From Methylobacillus methanolivorans (GTDB lineage Bacteria; Pseudomonadota; Gammaproteobacteria; Burkholderiales; Methylophilaceae), in the NCBI RefSeq assembly GCF_020531845.1, contig NZ_JAJAVF010000001.1, forward strand, positions 186,001 through 250,000: a DNA stretch of 64,000 bases, written 5' to 3'. Positions 28,358 through 37,554 of this stretch are shown one piece after another (position 1 is the first letter of the stretch; every line of letters begins with the position of its first letter). The translations under genes were made by a program, and so were the position numbers. A model generated the notes under the pieces. It searched no databases. It worked only from the letters and a program-made list of their open reading frames with translations, and was not told the DNA's origin.

Positions 28358-28370
28358 CACCAGTCCATCA

Positions 28371-28574
28371 TCAACAGCAACGCTTCACACCATCCCACTT
28401 CTGCTGCTGCCATTGCTTGAAGAACGCTTCTCGTGTCAGCGGAGGTTCCTGGTGTTGGTGCTTTTCCTGGTGGCTGCGATATAACGCCAGATAGCGCTCG
28501 TAAGCATCGTCACCAGATACCTGGCGCAAAAAGCGCCAGGTACGGTCAAGGCATCGTTTGGCGGCCTGCCACAT
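28371..28574 (-). CDS. ybdD: YbdD/YjiX family protein
   Basis: The 67-residue basic protein matches the CstA-associated YbdD/YjiX family (DUF466). Markers are an N-terminal basic helix, FLRQVSGDDAYERYL, and the C-terminal FFKQWQQQKWDGVKRCC. Its ATG overlaps the cstA stop by one base (TAATG on the minus strand), the usual arrangement. Function is unproven but always linked to the CstA/BtsT transporter. It ends 13 bp from the convergent MocR-type gene. Confidence 0.92.
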   Translation of the reverse strand: MWQAAKRCLDRTWRFLRQVSGDDAYERYLALYRSHQEKHQHQEPPLTREAFFKQWQQQKWDGVKRCC

Positions 28575-30643
28575 TAGTCACGCACCCAGGCAGTATCAAG
28601 CTTGGTCTGCATATGGTCAGCCTCTACCGAGGGCAAGACAGGCTTGCCGCTCAAACTGCGGTAGCTGACGCGCAGCATGTCGAGAATCACTATCCACAAT
28701 ACCGCCACGAAAAATAGCGTCAATACTGCATCCAACTGCTGGTTGAAGATAAGTTGCGGCGCCACGGCAGCCTTCTCGGGCGGCAACACCCCGGCAGCAA
28801 GCTTGGCCGACATGTCATTGGCCGCCGCAATAAAGCCTACCCGCACATCTGCACTGGTAATCTTTTCCCAGGCGGCAGTCGTCGTCACGACCACTAGCCA
28901 ACTTAACGGTAGCCCGGTTACCCAGGCATACCTAAGCTTGCCTGACTTGATCAAGATGCCAGTCCCTACTGATAGCGCAATGGCGGCCAGCATCTGGTTG
29001 GAAATACCGAACAAGGGCCAGAGAATATTGACGCCACCATTAGGGTCGATCACGCCGATATAGAGAAAATAGCCCCAACCTGCGACGACAATTGCGCTGG
29101 TAAACAGCACCGAGGGATACCATGAAGTCTGCCCCAGCTTGGGCCAGAAATTGCCCAGCATATCCTGCAACATAAAACGCCCAACGCGAGTGCCAGCATC
29201 CAACGTGGTCAAGATGAAGATCGCCTCGAACATGATGGCAAAGTGGTACCACAAGGCCAGCAGGTGCTCGCCAAAAGCGCTGCCAAAAATACTCGCCATG
29301 CCGACTGCCAGCGAAGGCGCGCCACCTGTACGCGCAAACAAGGTAGATTCACCCATCTGCCGCGCCAACGTTTCCATCTGTTCCACCGTGACAGGAAAAC
29401 CCCAACTGGAAATGGTCGCCACAGCATCAGCCGCCTCTTTGCCCACCAGCCCGGCAGGACTGTTGATGGCAAAGAATACGCCAGGCTCCAGCACGGTAGC
29501 CGCGATCATTGCCATGATGGCCACGAATGATTCCAGCAACATGGCGCCATAACCTATCATGCGGATATCGGACTCATTGGCGATCAGCTTGGGTGTAGTG
29601 CCTGAAGCGATCAGGGCATGAAAACCCGAGACAGCCCCACAGGCAATGGTAATGAAAACGAACGGAAATAACGTGCCGCCAAAGATAGGGCCAGTACCGT
29701 CAATAAACTGGGTCAATGCCGGCATCTTGACTTCGGGTTGCAGCAGGATGATCGCCACAGCCAGCAGGAAGATGGTGCCCAGCTTCATGAACGTAGAGAG
29801 GTAATCACGCGGCGCCAATAGCAACCATACCGGCAGAATAGCAGCCGCAAAACCATAAGCAATCACCCACCAGGCCAGTGTCAGTCCATCATGATCAAAC
29901 AGGCCGCGCAGGAAGGGATGATGGTCGATATAGCCGCCACCGAACACCGACAACAACAGCAAGACAACACCAATGATGGATGCCTCCAACACACGACCCG
30001 GCCTGATCAAGCGCATGTAAATACCGACAATCATGGCGATCGGTATAGTGGCCGCCACAGTGGAAGTTGCCCACGGGCTGTGCTTCATGGCGTTGACCAC
30101 CACCAACCCAAGCACCGCGATGAGAATCACCATGATGGTGAACGTCCCCACCAGCGCGGCAAAACCACCTATCGGCCCCAGCTCCTCACGCGCCATCTGG
30201 CCAAGACTGCGCCCATTACGACGTGTCGAGAGAAACAAGGTGACCATGTCCTGCACCGCACCACCGAGCACGGCGCCCACCAATATCCACAAAGTACCGG
30301 GCAAGTAACCAAACTGTGCCGCCAGGGTTGGTCCAACCAATGGCCCGGGGCCTGCAATCGCAGCAAAATGGTGACCAAACACCACCCACTTGTTAGTGGG
30401 CACATAATCACGACCATTATCCAACCGTTCGGCAGGCGTTGCCCGCGTCGCATCCACCACCAACACCTTGGCGGCAATCCAGGCTGCATAGAAGCGATAG
30501 GCGATTGCAAATACACAGACTGCTGCTGCCACGAACCATAGCGCATTAATGCTTTCACCGCGATGCAGGGCAATGCCACCCACTGCGCTAGCCCCAATAA
30601 TGGCGATCAAGAACCAGATCAGGTACTGCAAGGTTTTATTCAT
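28574..30643 (-). CDS. cstA: Carbon starvation protein A (CstA/BtsT family transporter)
   Basis: The 689-residue membrane protein has about 16-18 hydrophobic segments and the CstA N-terminal motif NGRDYVPTNKWVVFGHHFAAIAG..GPLVGPTLAAQ (two adjoining parts). E. coli CstA and BtsT take up peptides or pyruvate under carbon limitation. In an obligate or restricted methylotroph, pyruvate uptake is a reasonable guess. The 3' end overlaps ybdD. No LytS/LytTR-type regulator, as found beside btsT, is adjacent. Confidence 0.94.
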   Translation of the reverse strand: MNKTLQYLIWFLIAIIGASAVGGIALHRGESINALWFVAAAVCVFAIAYRFYAAWIAAKVLVVDATRATPAERLDNGRDYVPTNKWVVFGHHFAAIAGPGPLVGPTLAAQFGYLPGTLWILVGAVLGGAVQDMVTLFLSTRRNGRSLGQMAREELGPIGGFAALVGTFTIMVILIAVLGLVVVNAMKHSPWATSTVAATIPIAMIVGIYMRLIRPGRVLEASIIGVVLLLLSVFGGGYIDHHPFLRGLFDHDGLTLAWWVIAYGFAAAILPVWLLLAPRDYLSTFMKLGTIFLLAVAIILLQPEVKMPALTQFIDGTGPIFGGTLFPFVFITIACGAVSGFHALIASGTTPKLIANESDIRMIGYGAMLLESFVAIMAMIAATVLEPGVFFAINSPAGLVGKEAADAVATISSWGFPVTVEQMETLARQMGESTLFARTGGAPSLAVGMASIFGSAFGEHLLALWYHFAIMFEAIFILTTLDAGTRVGRFMLQDMLGNFWPKLGQTSWYPSVLFTSAIVVAGWGYFLYIGVIDPNGGVNILWPLFGISNQMLAAIALSVGTGILIKSGKLRYAWVTGLPLSWLVVVTTTAAWEKITSADVRVGFIAAANDMSAKLAAGVLPPEKAAVAPQLIFNQQLDAVLTLFFVAVLWIVILDMLRVSYRSLSGKPVLPSVEADHMQTKLDTAWVRD

Positions 30644-30770
30644 TTAGGTTTATGATGTGATGGAAATTAATGACCAGCAGTATAAAACCAAACCTGCAGA
30701 CTGCGTAATCTGCCCGGAACGGATATTGCTAGTCTATTGGCTCCTATACCAACAATCTTGAGAGATAAGC

Positions 30771-31079
30771 ATGAAATTAACCTGTGTGAGCTTTTTGGCA
30801 CTGCTGGCATTGCATTTGCCAGCCATTGCGGCACCGGAAGAAGCGCCACCGATTGAAACCACGACGGCGAGCGGGGACAAAATCCTGCTGCATCCGAATG
30901 GTAAGTGGGAATATGTCGACAAGGTGAAAAAAGCTGAAGCCGACAAGATTGCCAAGCAATACCCAGAAAATCAGGGCTGCCCTCCCGGCACACAAGGTGG
31001 CGTCTTTGGCATCGGGCGCTGTATTGCACCTGGAGACAAGGACTTCAATCGCGGCTCCATCAGCGGCAAGGGCCGGTAA
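30771..31079 (+). CDS. Small exported protein with C-terminal GDKDFNRGS motif (copy 1)
   Basis: The 102-residue protein has a Sec signal peptide (about 1-20, ending PAIAA). A short region SGDKILLHPNGKWEYVD follows, and the C-terminus contains two cysteines (CPPGTQGG ... RCIAPGDKDFNRGS) and ends SISGKGR. A paralog at 54669-54950 has the same layout. The ILLHPNGKWEY segment resembles small beta modules of DUF3157-like exported proteins. The cysteines may form a disulfide in the periplasm. I do not recognise a function. GAGAG lies upstream of the ATG. Confidence 0.8.
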   Translation: MKLTCVSFLALLALHLPAIAAPEEAPPIETTTASGDKILLHPNGKWEYVDKVKKAEADKIAKQYPENQGCPPGTQGGVFGIGRCIAPGDKDFNRGSISGKGR

Positions 31080-31088
31080 ATCCTGTAA

Positions 31089-31116
31089 CAGGGTAGCCCA
31101 TTTGGCGACTACCCTG
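31089..31116 (+). terminator. Hairpin after small exported protein gene
   Basis: An 8-bp perfect stem (CAGGGTAG / CTACCCTG) with a 12-base loop begins 9 bp after the stop codon. It lacks a T-run. The next gene starts only 20 bp later. Confidence 0.45.
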
Positions 31117-31135
31117 CTTACCCCAACCTTGCCCA

Positions 31136-32953
31136 GTGCGGTATGCTAGACATCCCGTGCAAGCCAAAGCGAGGTTCATCCTGCAATCCCCAAGCCGTCC
31201 TTTACGATTATTCAGTGAACTGTGGCCGTTATTACGGCCTTACCGCTGGCAAATCCTGCTCGCATTCTGTTTGCTCAGCCTGGCCTCTGCCATTTTGCTG
31301 CTGGTGCCATGGGCGTTTCGCGATCTGATCGACCAAGGGTTTCGCACGGACTCTGCTACTTCGCAAAGCATGCAGGATATCAACCGGCATTTTATTTTCA
31401 TTTGCGGCCTGGTGATTGTCTGGGCCTTGATCGTGGCATGCCGCTATTTCATCGTGTCATGGATAGGCGAGCGAGTCACTGCTGATCTGCGTACCCTGGT
31501 CTATCAACGGGTACTCATGCAATCGCCCCAGTTTTTTGAAACCTTGCAAACCGGCGAGGTACTCTCACGCTTAAGTGCAGATACAACACTGATCCAGACC
31601 GTAGTTGGCAGCTCGATTTCCCTGGGTTTACGCAGCTTGTTCCAATTTATCGGCGGCATGATCATGCTCGCGATCACAAGTTGGTATTTGTTCAGCCTGA
31701 ACCTCGGGCTGATGTTGTTACTGACACTGCCTATACTGCTGATTGGCCGCTCGGTAAGAAAGCTTTCGCGTGAATCACAAGATCGCATTGCCGACAGCTC
31801 GGCCATGGCCGGGGAAATCCTCAATGCCATACCAACCGTGCAAGCCTTCACCCAAGAGGCTCGTGAAAACCAGCGGTTCCACTACAGTGTGGAAACCAGC
31901 TTTCACGCTGCCATTCGCCGCATTCGCGTGCGTGCATTCCTGGCGGCCTTTGTCATTGCAGGCATCAGTGCGGCCATTATTTTTGTCTTGTGGCTGGGAG
32001 CACACCAAGTCACGCAAGGCGAGCTCTCGGGCGGCGAGTTGGCATCCTTCATCCTCTATGCCGCCTTGGTGGCCAGCAGCGTCAGCACCATCGCCGAGGT
32101 TTGGGGTGACATTATGCGCGCAGCTGGTGCTACCGAACGCTTGTTAGAGCTGCTCAACAGCGAACCTGCTATTCACAACCCATCCGTGCCAATTGCATTG
32201 CCAACCCCTAGCACGGCAAGCATCAGGCTGGAAAAAGTAAGCTTTTACTATCCATCAAAACCTGACCAGGCAGCGCTTGATCAAATCTCCCTTGAAGTCA
32301 ATGCGGGCGAAACCGTGGCCCTGATCGGGCCATCGGGTGCAGGCAAAACCACCTTATTCCAGCTTTTGCTGCGCTTCTACGATATTCATGAGGGCACCAT
32401 CACCATCAATGGTCAGGACATCCGCAGCCTCTCGCTCAGCACACTGAGAAGCATGATCGCCATCGTACCGCAGGATCCGGTGATCTTTTCTGCCAATGCA
32501 CTGGAAAACATTCGCTACGGCAGACCGGATGCCAGCGACGAGGAAATCAAGCGTGCAGCTCAGGCGGCACAAGCGCATACATTCATTGAGCACCTACCAC
32601 AGGGTTACAACACTTTCCTGGGAGAACGTGGCACCCGGCTCTCCGGCGGGCAGCGCCAACGCATTGCGATTGCACGCGCCATTCTCAAAAACGCACCTAT
32701 CCTATTGCTGGACGAAGCCACCAGCGCTCTGGATGCTGAATCTGAAAATTTGGTGCAACAGGGGCTGGATATTGCGATGCAAGGACGTACCACACTGATT
32801 ATTGCGCACCGCCTTGCCACGATTCAGAACGCAGATCGCATCGTGGTTCTGGAGCAAGGTCGCATCATTGAAACAGGCACCCCGCACGAATTAAGGCGGC
32901 AATCCGGGCTCTATAGCCGCTTGGCGAAACTGCAACTGGATATCCAACCGTGA
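31136..32953 (+). CDS. ABC exporter, fused permease and ATPase (MsbA-like)
   Basis: The 605-residue half-transporter has six transmembrane helices in the N-terminal ~330 residues and an ATPase domain after it. Walker A GPSGAGKTT, the signature LSGGQRQRIAIARA, and Walker B ILLLDEATSALD are intact. It belongs to the bacterial ABCB-like multidrug or lipid exporters; the substrate is unknown. Neither candidate start is an ATG: GTG at 31136 and GTG at 31157 are both possible, and neither has a strong ribosome site. It ends just before the NtrC-like site of the nitrite-channel gene. Confidence 0.88.
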   Translation: MRYARHPVQAKARFILQSPSRPLRLFSELWPLLRPYRWQILLAFCLLSLASAILLLVPWAFRDLIDQGFRTDSATSQSMQDINRHFIFICGLVIVWALIVACRYFIVSWIGERVTADLRTLVYQRVLMQSPQFFETLQTGEVLSRLSADTTLIQTVVGSSISLGLRSLFQFIGGMIMLAITSWYLFSLNLGLMLLLTLPILLIGRSVRKLSRESQDRIADSSAMAGEILNAIPTVQAFTQEARENQRFHYSVETSFHAAIRRIRVRAFLAAFVIAGISAAIIFVLWLGAHQVTQGELSGGELASFILYAALVASSVSTIAEVWGDIMRAAGATERLLELLNSEPAIHNPSVPIALPTPSTASIRLEKVSFYYPSKPDQAALDQISLEVNAGETVALIGPSGAGKTTLFQLLLRFYDIHEGTITINGQDIRSLSLSTLRSMIAIVPQDPVIFSANALENIRYGRPDASDEEIKRAAQAAQAHTFIEHLPQGYNTFLGERGTRLSGGQRQRIAIARAILKNAPILLLDEATSALDAESENLVQQGLDIAMQGRTTLIIAHRLATIQNADRIVVLEQGRIIETGTPHELRRQSGLYSRLAKLQLDIQP

Positions 32954-32988
32954 GCGTGCACCATAATAAATCACCCCACCTACACAAA

Positions 32989-33005
32989 TGCACCACAACC
33001 GTGCA
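32989..33005. promoter_or_regulatory. NtrC-like dyad upstream of nitrite channel gene
   Basis: TGCACCACAACCGTGCA is a perfect 5-bp dyad with a 7-base centre, as in NtrC enhancer sites (GCAC-N7-GTGC). It is about 216 bp upstream of the -24/-12 element. The 454-bp gap 32954-33407 holds this site, the promoter and the leader; no gene in it is convincing. Confidence 0.6.
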
Positions 33006-33220
33006 AATAACCTAGCAGCTCCCTCACCTTAAGCTCACGGCGGCAAACCCAGGGCGGACTCATATGCCACCACGCGCATCCCGCCTTTGTTATTACTAGA
33101 TATCTCACGATTCACGCCACGATATCGCCGCAACCGCCTGTCTCCCGTATCAATCAATCTGCATGATCCAAAGCGTGCATGGGATGCTGCCATCACCGGC
33201 ATTGTGTCAGTGCTAAACCC

Positions 33221-33236
33221 CGGCACATTTTTTGCT
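33221..33236 (+). promoter_or_regulatory. Sigma-54 promoter of nitrite channel gene
   Basis: CGGCACATTTTTTGCT has GG and GC spaced by 10 bases and matches TGGCAC-N5-TTGCW except for the first base. The predicted transcript start is near 33247, just before the first leader hairpin. Confidence 0.75.
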
Positions 33237-33266
33237 GGCTTTGATACTGGATGTACTGCATGAGAT

Positions 33267-33341
33267 AGCGCCAACGGGGGCGCTGATCATGCGAATGTAG
33301 CGCAACACTCCACAAAAAATCACGATAGGACAACGGCGTCC
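33267..33341 (+). promoter_or_regulatory. ANTAR-target leader with two hexaloop hairpins (nitrite channel)
   Basis: P1 is AGCGCC-AACGGG-GGCGCT (33267-33284). P2 is GGAC-AACGGC-GTCC (33328-33341). Both loops are six bases with A first and G fourth, the established rule for RNA bound by ANTAR domains. The P2 3' arm is also the 5' arm of the terminator at 33336-33381. Binding of NasR (36125-37393) should stabilise P2 and prevent termination. Confidence 0.85.
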
Positions 33342-33393
33342 ACTTCAGGTGTTCCTTACCAGGGATATCAGGAGTGGACGCTTTTTTATTTTT
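33336..33393 (+). terminator. Regulated leader terminator (nitrite channel)
   Basis: A 9-bp stem (GCGTCCACT / AGTGGACGC) with a 28-base loop is followed by TTTTTTATTTTT, 15 bp before the ATG. It overlaps the P2 hairpin, making the two mutually exclusive. Confidence 0.85.
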
Positions 33394-33407
33394 AACGAGG
33401 TGTACTT

Positions 33408-34220
33408 ATGGCTTATCTACTACCATCAGAGTTCGTGACCAAAATGGTCGATGCCGGCGAATCCAAAATCTTCATGTCCACCCGGGACACCATCATCCGC
33501 GCTTATATGGCAGGTGCCATCCTGGCCTTGGCTGCCGTATTTGCTGTCACAGCATCGGTGCAAACTGGCTACCCGTTGATCGGTGCCATACTGTTTCCTG
33601 TCGGGTTTGTCATGCTTTACCTGCTGGGTTTCGATTTGCTCACCGGCGTTTTCGTTCTCACGCCACTGGCCTTGATCGACAAACGCCCTGGCGTCACCGT
33701 CAAAGGCATTTTACGCAACTGGGGGCTGGTATTTGTCGGCAATTTCCTCGGGGCATTTACCGTTGCAGTGTTCATGTCCATCGTCTTTACCTTTGGCTTT
33801 GCAACAGAACCGGACAAGATTGGCACCATCATCGCCGGCATCGGTGAAAAACGGACACTGGGCTATGCCGAGTTCGGCGCGGCGGGCATGCTGACCGTCT
33901 TTATTCGTGCCGTCATGTGTAACTGGATGGTATCCACCGGTGTTGTGGGTGCCATGATTTCCACCAGCGTTTCCGGCAAGGTAATGGCAATGTGGATGCC
34001 GATCATGGTGTTCTTTGCCATGGGTTTCGAGCACTCCATCGTCAACATGTTCCTTTTCCCTTCTGCCCTCATCATGGGAGGTAATTTCTCCATCATGGAT
34101 TACCTGATCTGGAACGAATTACCTGTAGTTCTCGGCAACCTGGTCGGTGGCTTGGCCTTCACTGGGCTGACCTTGTACTCCACCCACATCAAGACAGCAC
34201 CCAAGCGCAGCATGCGTTAA
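33408..34220 (+). CDS. Formate/nitrite transporter (FNT) family channel
   Basis: The 270-residue protein has six hydrophobic segments in the FocA/NirC pattern. The central pore histidine is His209 in GFEHSIVNMFLFP, the same position as in FocA, and the omega-loop region GFDLLTGVF is present. Its promoter and leader and its place in a nitrate cluster argue for nitrite import or export rather than formate. A PP2C-kinase gene follows 52 bp later. GAGG precedes the ATG. Confidence 0.9.
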   Translation: MAYLLPSEFVTKMVDAGESKIFMSTRDTIIRAYMAGAILALAAVFAVTASVQTGYPLIGAILFPVGFVMLYLLGFDLLTGVFVLTPLALIDKRPGVTVKGILRNWGLVFVGNFLGAFTVAVFMSIVFTFGFATEPDKIGTIIAGIGEKRTLGYAEFGAAGMLTVFIRAVMCNWMVSTGVVGAMISTSVSGKVMAMWMPIMVFFAMGFEHSIVNMFLFPSALIMGGNFSIMDYLIWNELPVVLGNLVGGLAFTGLTLYSTHIKTAPKRSMR

Positions 34221-34228
34221 TTGTTCAC

Positions 34229-34263
34229 GGGGCGATGACTAGACATCGACGTCGTCGCCCCGG
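34229..34263 (+). other. Intercistronic hairpin between channel and kinase genes
   Basis: A 12-bp stem (CGGGGCGATGAC / GTCGTCGCCCCG, one G-U pair) with an 11-base loop fills most of the 52-bp gap. It has no T-tract. It may reduce or stabilise expression between the two genes. Confidence 0.5.
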
Positions 34264-34272
34264 CACAGCAAT

Positions 34273-36000
34273 ATGGACAACACACTCAGTATTTCCATCG
34301 GCCAGCACTCTGACCGGGGACACAAGGATATCAACCAGGATTTTCATGGTGCATGTGTACCGCAAGGCCACCAATTGACCACTAAAGGCATTGTGGTTGC
34401 GCTGGCTGACGGCATCAGCAGCAGCACTGTCAGCCAAGTAGCCAGCGAATCTGTCATCAGGAACCTGTTGAGTGACTATTACTGCACCTCCGATGCCTGG
34501 AGCGTCAAGCACGCCGTACATTGCGTCCTGAATGCGATCAACTCCTGGCTATATGCACAGACCCGGCGTAGCCAGTATCGTTATGACCGGGACAAGGGCT
34601 ACGTCTGCACCATCAGCGCCCTGGTCATCAAATCCAACCAGGCACATCTTTTTCATGCTGGCGATACCCGCATCTACAGATTGAGCGGCCAATCCCTGGA
34701 ACAGCTCACCGAGGATCACAGGGTCGTCATCAATGCAGAGCAAAACTATCTCAGTCGCGCACTAGGCACAGGCCCGCAGATCGAGATCGACTACCTATCC
34801 ATGCCCATCGAGACAGGAGACATCTTCCTGCTGGCTTCAGATGGCGTATATGAATATACAGATGCAACATTGATTGCCACCGCCATCACCGACCACCCGT
34901 ATGACCTTGATGCCGCTGCACGGCGAATTGTGGAACAAGCCCTGGAGCGTGGCAGCCAGGACAATCTGACAGTGCAAATTGTCAGGATAGATCATCTTGA
35001 CCAACGCCAGTCCAACCCGCTATTACCCCACTCAAGCCTGCCTGCCCCGCCATTGCTGGAAGCACGGACGGATTTCGACGGCTATCATATCGTCAGGGAG
35101 CTGCATCACAGCCATCGTAGCCACCTTTATCTCGCGATTGATCGTGATTCAGGCCGGCAAGTAGCGCTGAAGACGCCATCCACCGACCTAAGTGCAAATC
35201 CAGCGCAGCTCAACCGTTTTACTCTCGAAGAATGGGTGGCACGGCGCATCAACAATGCACATGTGCTAAAACCGTGCAAACGCGAACGCAAGCCACATTA
35301 TCTCTATGTCGCGATGGAGTTCATCGAGGGCATCACTCTGGCGCAGTGGATGCGGGACAATCCCAAACCGGACCTGGAAACGGTACGCGGCATTGTCGAG
35401 CAAATTGCCAAGGGCTTGCAGGCCTTTCATCGTGCCGAGATGCTGCACCAAGACTTGCGCCCGGAAAATATCATGATAGACCACCATGGCGTCGTCAAAA
35501 TCATCGACTTCGGCAGCGTCTGGGTCGCAGGCCTGGAAGAGTGCCATCTCGCGGAAAACTCTCCCATTCCTGGCGCTATTCAATACATGGCACCTGAATA
35601 TTTCCTCGGCGATGCCGGGTCGCCGTTATCAGACCAATTCTCACTCGGTGTCATCGCCTACCAGATGCTCACGGGCAAGTTACCGTATGGCACCCAGGTC
35701 GCCAAACTCAAGTCTCGTGGACAACTGCAAAGACTATCCTACCTATCGGCCATCCATATTCACGACAGCGTACCATCCTGGGTGGATGATGCACTGGCCA
35801 AAGCCGTACATCCAGAACCAGAAAAACGCTATCAAGCCTTGTCAGAATTCATCCACGACCTGAGGCACCCCAACCAGGGCTTCCTCCATCGCCACCGGGG
35901 CGGATTACTGGAAAAGAATCCTCTCCTGTTCTGGAAAATCACAAGCCTGTTATTATTCATGCTTGTCATCAGCCTGTTGTACATCATCCAACTCTCCTGA
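34273..36000 (+). CDS. Fused PP2C phosphatase and Ser/Thr kinase, membrane-anchored (copy 1)
   Basis: The 575-residue protein has a PP2C-type phosphatase (about 1-240), a Hanks-type kinase (about 268-535) and one C-terminal membrane helix (about 551-572). Phosphatase metal motifs are present but altered: NQD at 21-23 instead of NED, ADG at 46-48, GDTR at 130-133, SDG at 189-191, and QDN at 229-231. In the kinase, Lys300, HQD 392-394, DFG 412-414 and APE 440-442 are present, but the glycine-rich loop (LHHSHRSHLY) has no glycines. It directly follows the FNT channel gene. Proteins of this type occur next to nasA and nirB in Pseudomonas, but their substrates are unknown. It may control the adjacent channel or the pathway. 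Confidence 0.9.
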   Translation: MDNTLSISIGQHSDRGHKDINQDFHGACVPQGHQLTTKGIVVALADGISSSTVSQVASESVIRNLLSDYYCTSDAWSVKHAVHCVLNAINSWLYAQTRRSQYRYDRDKGYVCTISALVIKSNQAHLFHAGDTRIYRLSGQSLEQLTEDHRVVINAEQNYLSRALGTGPQIEIDYLSMPIETGDIFLLASDGVYEYTDATLIATAITDHPYDLDAAARRIVEQALERGSQDNLTVQIVRIDHLDQRQSNPLLPHSSLPAPPLLEARTDFDGYHIVRELHHSHRSHLYLAIDRDSGRQVALKTPSTDLSANPAQLNRFTLEEWVARRINNAHVLKPCKRERKPHYLYVAMEFIEGITLAQWMRDNPKPDLETVRGIVEQIAKGLQAFHRAEMLHQDLRPENIMIDHHGVVKIIDFGSVWVAGLEECHLAENSPIPGAIQYMAPEYFLGDAGSPLSDQFSLGVIAYQMLTGKLPYGTQVAKLKSRGQLQRLSYLSAIHIHDSVPSWVDDALAKAVHPEPEKRYQALSEFIHDLRHPNQGFLHRHRGGLLEKNPLLFWKITSLLLFMLVISLLYIIQLS

Positions 36001-36124
36001 GTTACATGCACTAGCACAAAGGCTTCATCAACTACTACTCCGCATTGTCATTGTTCCAAGCGCTTTATCCATTACCCTTGATCAGCCAGATCACAATGAC
36101 ACTGCGCATGATTTTTGCTACTGA

Positions 36125-37393
36125 ATGAATACCATGAGAGACATTTCCCCAGACCAAACTATTATCCTGGCCAAGATGCGGCATATCGATGAGCTTGAGC
36201 GGCTCTCGATATGCACCGGCTTTGTCGAAACGATTGGCCTGATCATCCACCAGATTCAGACCGAGCGCGGTGCAAGCTGCCTTTACCTAGCCTCAGCAGG
36301 CCAGCGCTTCGGCAAGGAGCGCAGTGAAATCATTGAGCAAAACCAGAGCCTGGAACTGCAATTCCGAGAAGCATTGCAGCGCCACCTGAGCCATAACAAC
36401 CAGGTTGATGCCAAACAGCTCACCCTGATTTCATGGATATTGCTAGGGTTTGATCAACTGAAATCATTGCGTCACCAGGTGACGTTGCACAAGATTTCAT
36501 TTCCCGACTGCATACAGTCGTTCAACCGCTTTATCGGTAGCCTGATCTCGCTGATTTTTGACATTACCGACAATGCCGTGAATAGCCAGATTTCCACCTA
36601 CCTGCTGGCGCTTTACAACCTCGTACAGGGCAAGGAATTTGCCGGGCAAGAACGCGCCGTGGGCTCCTACATGTTTGGCTCTGGCCATATCCAGCAAGAG
36701 CACCAGCACAAGCTACTGGAGCTGATCGCCTTGCAGGAAAGGCACTTCGAGCTGTTCAGCCAGTTTGGTGGCAATCCGTTGCAAAAAGCATGGACAGCCT
36801 CGAAGGATACCAGCACCCACCACCTACATCAGCAATACCGTGACAAGCTTACCCACGCTAAGGATGGCCAAGCCGTGCAAGCGCATGATGGCGATGCCTG
36901 GTTCGAGCTTTGCAGCCAACGTCTCAGCGATATCTGGCATATGCAGTGCCAATTGATCAATGGCATGCATGACATGCTGGAAACCCTGGTCAGCAATGCG
37001 AAAAGTGACTTGGCAAAAACGCGTCAATATCTGGAAAAGATGCGCCGCCACCCAGCCACACTGGATAGCGCTTTCTATAACCTCTCCATCCCGGTGGAAA
37101 ACGCCTACACTTTTCTCGCGCATGACAACCAGCATCCCTACCCCATGGAATCCATCGTCTCCTTACTGCAGCAGCAGTCACAGCAGATTGCCGAAATTGA
37201 AAACGAACTGTCTGAAACCAAAAAGGCGCTGGCAGAGAGAAAACAGATTGAACGAGCCAAAGGCGTGCTCATGAGCACGCTAGGCATCAGCGAAGTGGAG
37301 GCTTATAAAGTCATGCGCAGTACCGCCATGGAGCAAAACCGCAAGATTATTGATGTAGCAGACAACATCCTAGCCAAGCAAAAAACACCTTGA
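36125..37393 (+). CDS. nasR: Nitrate/nitrite-responsive antiterminator (NIT + ANTAR)
   Basis: The 422-residue protein has an N-terminal NIT sensor domain (about 40-320; IQTERGASCLYLASAG is its characteristic start) and a C-terminal ANTAR RNA-binding domain (about 360-418; LAERKQIERAKGVLM). This is the domain order of Klebsiella NasR, which on nitrate or nitrite binding dimerises and prevents termination in the nasF leader. Three matching leaders are in this window (33267, 37555, 47070). The gene has no leader terminator of its own and no strong ribosome site, suggesting low constitutive expression. ATG at 36134 is an alternative start. Confidence 0.95.
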   Translation: MNTMRDISPDQTIILAKMRHIDELERLSICTGFVETIGLIIHQIQTERGASCLYLASAGQRFGKERSEIIEQNQSLELQFREALQRHLSHNNQVDAKQLTLISWILLGFDQLKSLRHQVTLHKISFPDCIQSFNRFIGSLISLIFDITDNAVNSQISTYLLALYNLVQGKEFAGQERAVGSYMFGSGHIQQEHQHKLLELIALQERHFELFSQFGGNPLQKAWTASKDTSTHHLHQQYRDKLTHAKDGQAVQAHDGDAWFELCSQRLSDIWHMQCQLINGMHDMLETLVSNAKSDLAKTRQYLEKMRRHPATLDSAFYNLSIPVENAYTFLAHDNQHPYPMESIVSLLQQQSQQIAEIENELSETKKALAERKQIERAKGVLMSTLGISEVEAYKVMRSTAMEQNRKIIDVADNILAKQKTP

Positions 37394-37398
37394 TCAGG

Positions 37399-37433
37399 GC
37401 ACTAAAGATGGTGCACCCGCACTTGGGTGGTGC
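37399..37433. promoter_or_regulatory. Two NtrC-like dyads upstream of nrtA
   Basis: GCACTTGGGTGGTGC (37419-37433) fits the NtrC consensus GCAC-N7-GTGC exactly. GCACTAAAGATGGTGC (37399-37414) is a second dyad with an 8-base centre. They lie about 90-120 bp upstream of the -24/-12 promoter, the normal enhancer distance. Confidence 0.72.
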
Positions 37434-37521
37434 GAAGCATGTTGATGGCCCACTCCTTGAAAGATTCAAATTTACCAATAAAATAATTTAACAATCAACA
37501 ACTTAAAAACAACCCCATCCC

Positions 37522-37537
37522 TGGCACGGCATTTGCT
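37522..37537 (+). promoter_or_regulatory. Sigma-54 promoter of nrtABD
   Basis: TGGCACGGCATTTGCT is a full match to TGGCAC-N5-TTGCW, with GG-N10-GC spacing. Predicted start of transcription is near 37548, just before the P1 hairpin. Confidence 0.9.
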
Positions 37538-37554
37538 AATGCCTAAATGAACAG

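Noticed and set aside
33035..33274. 79-residue minus-strand open frame before the nitrite channel gene
   Set aside because: It covers the sigma-54 promoter and the first leader hairpin, and shows no protein-like features.
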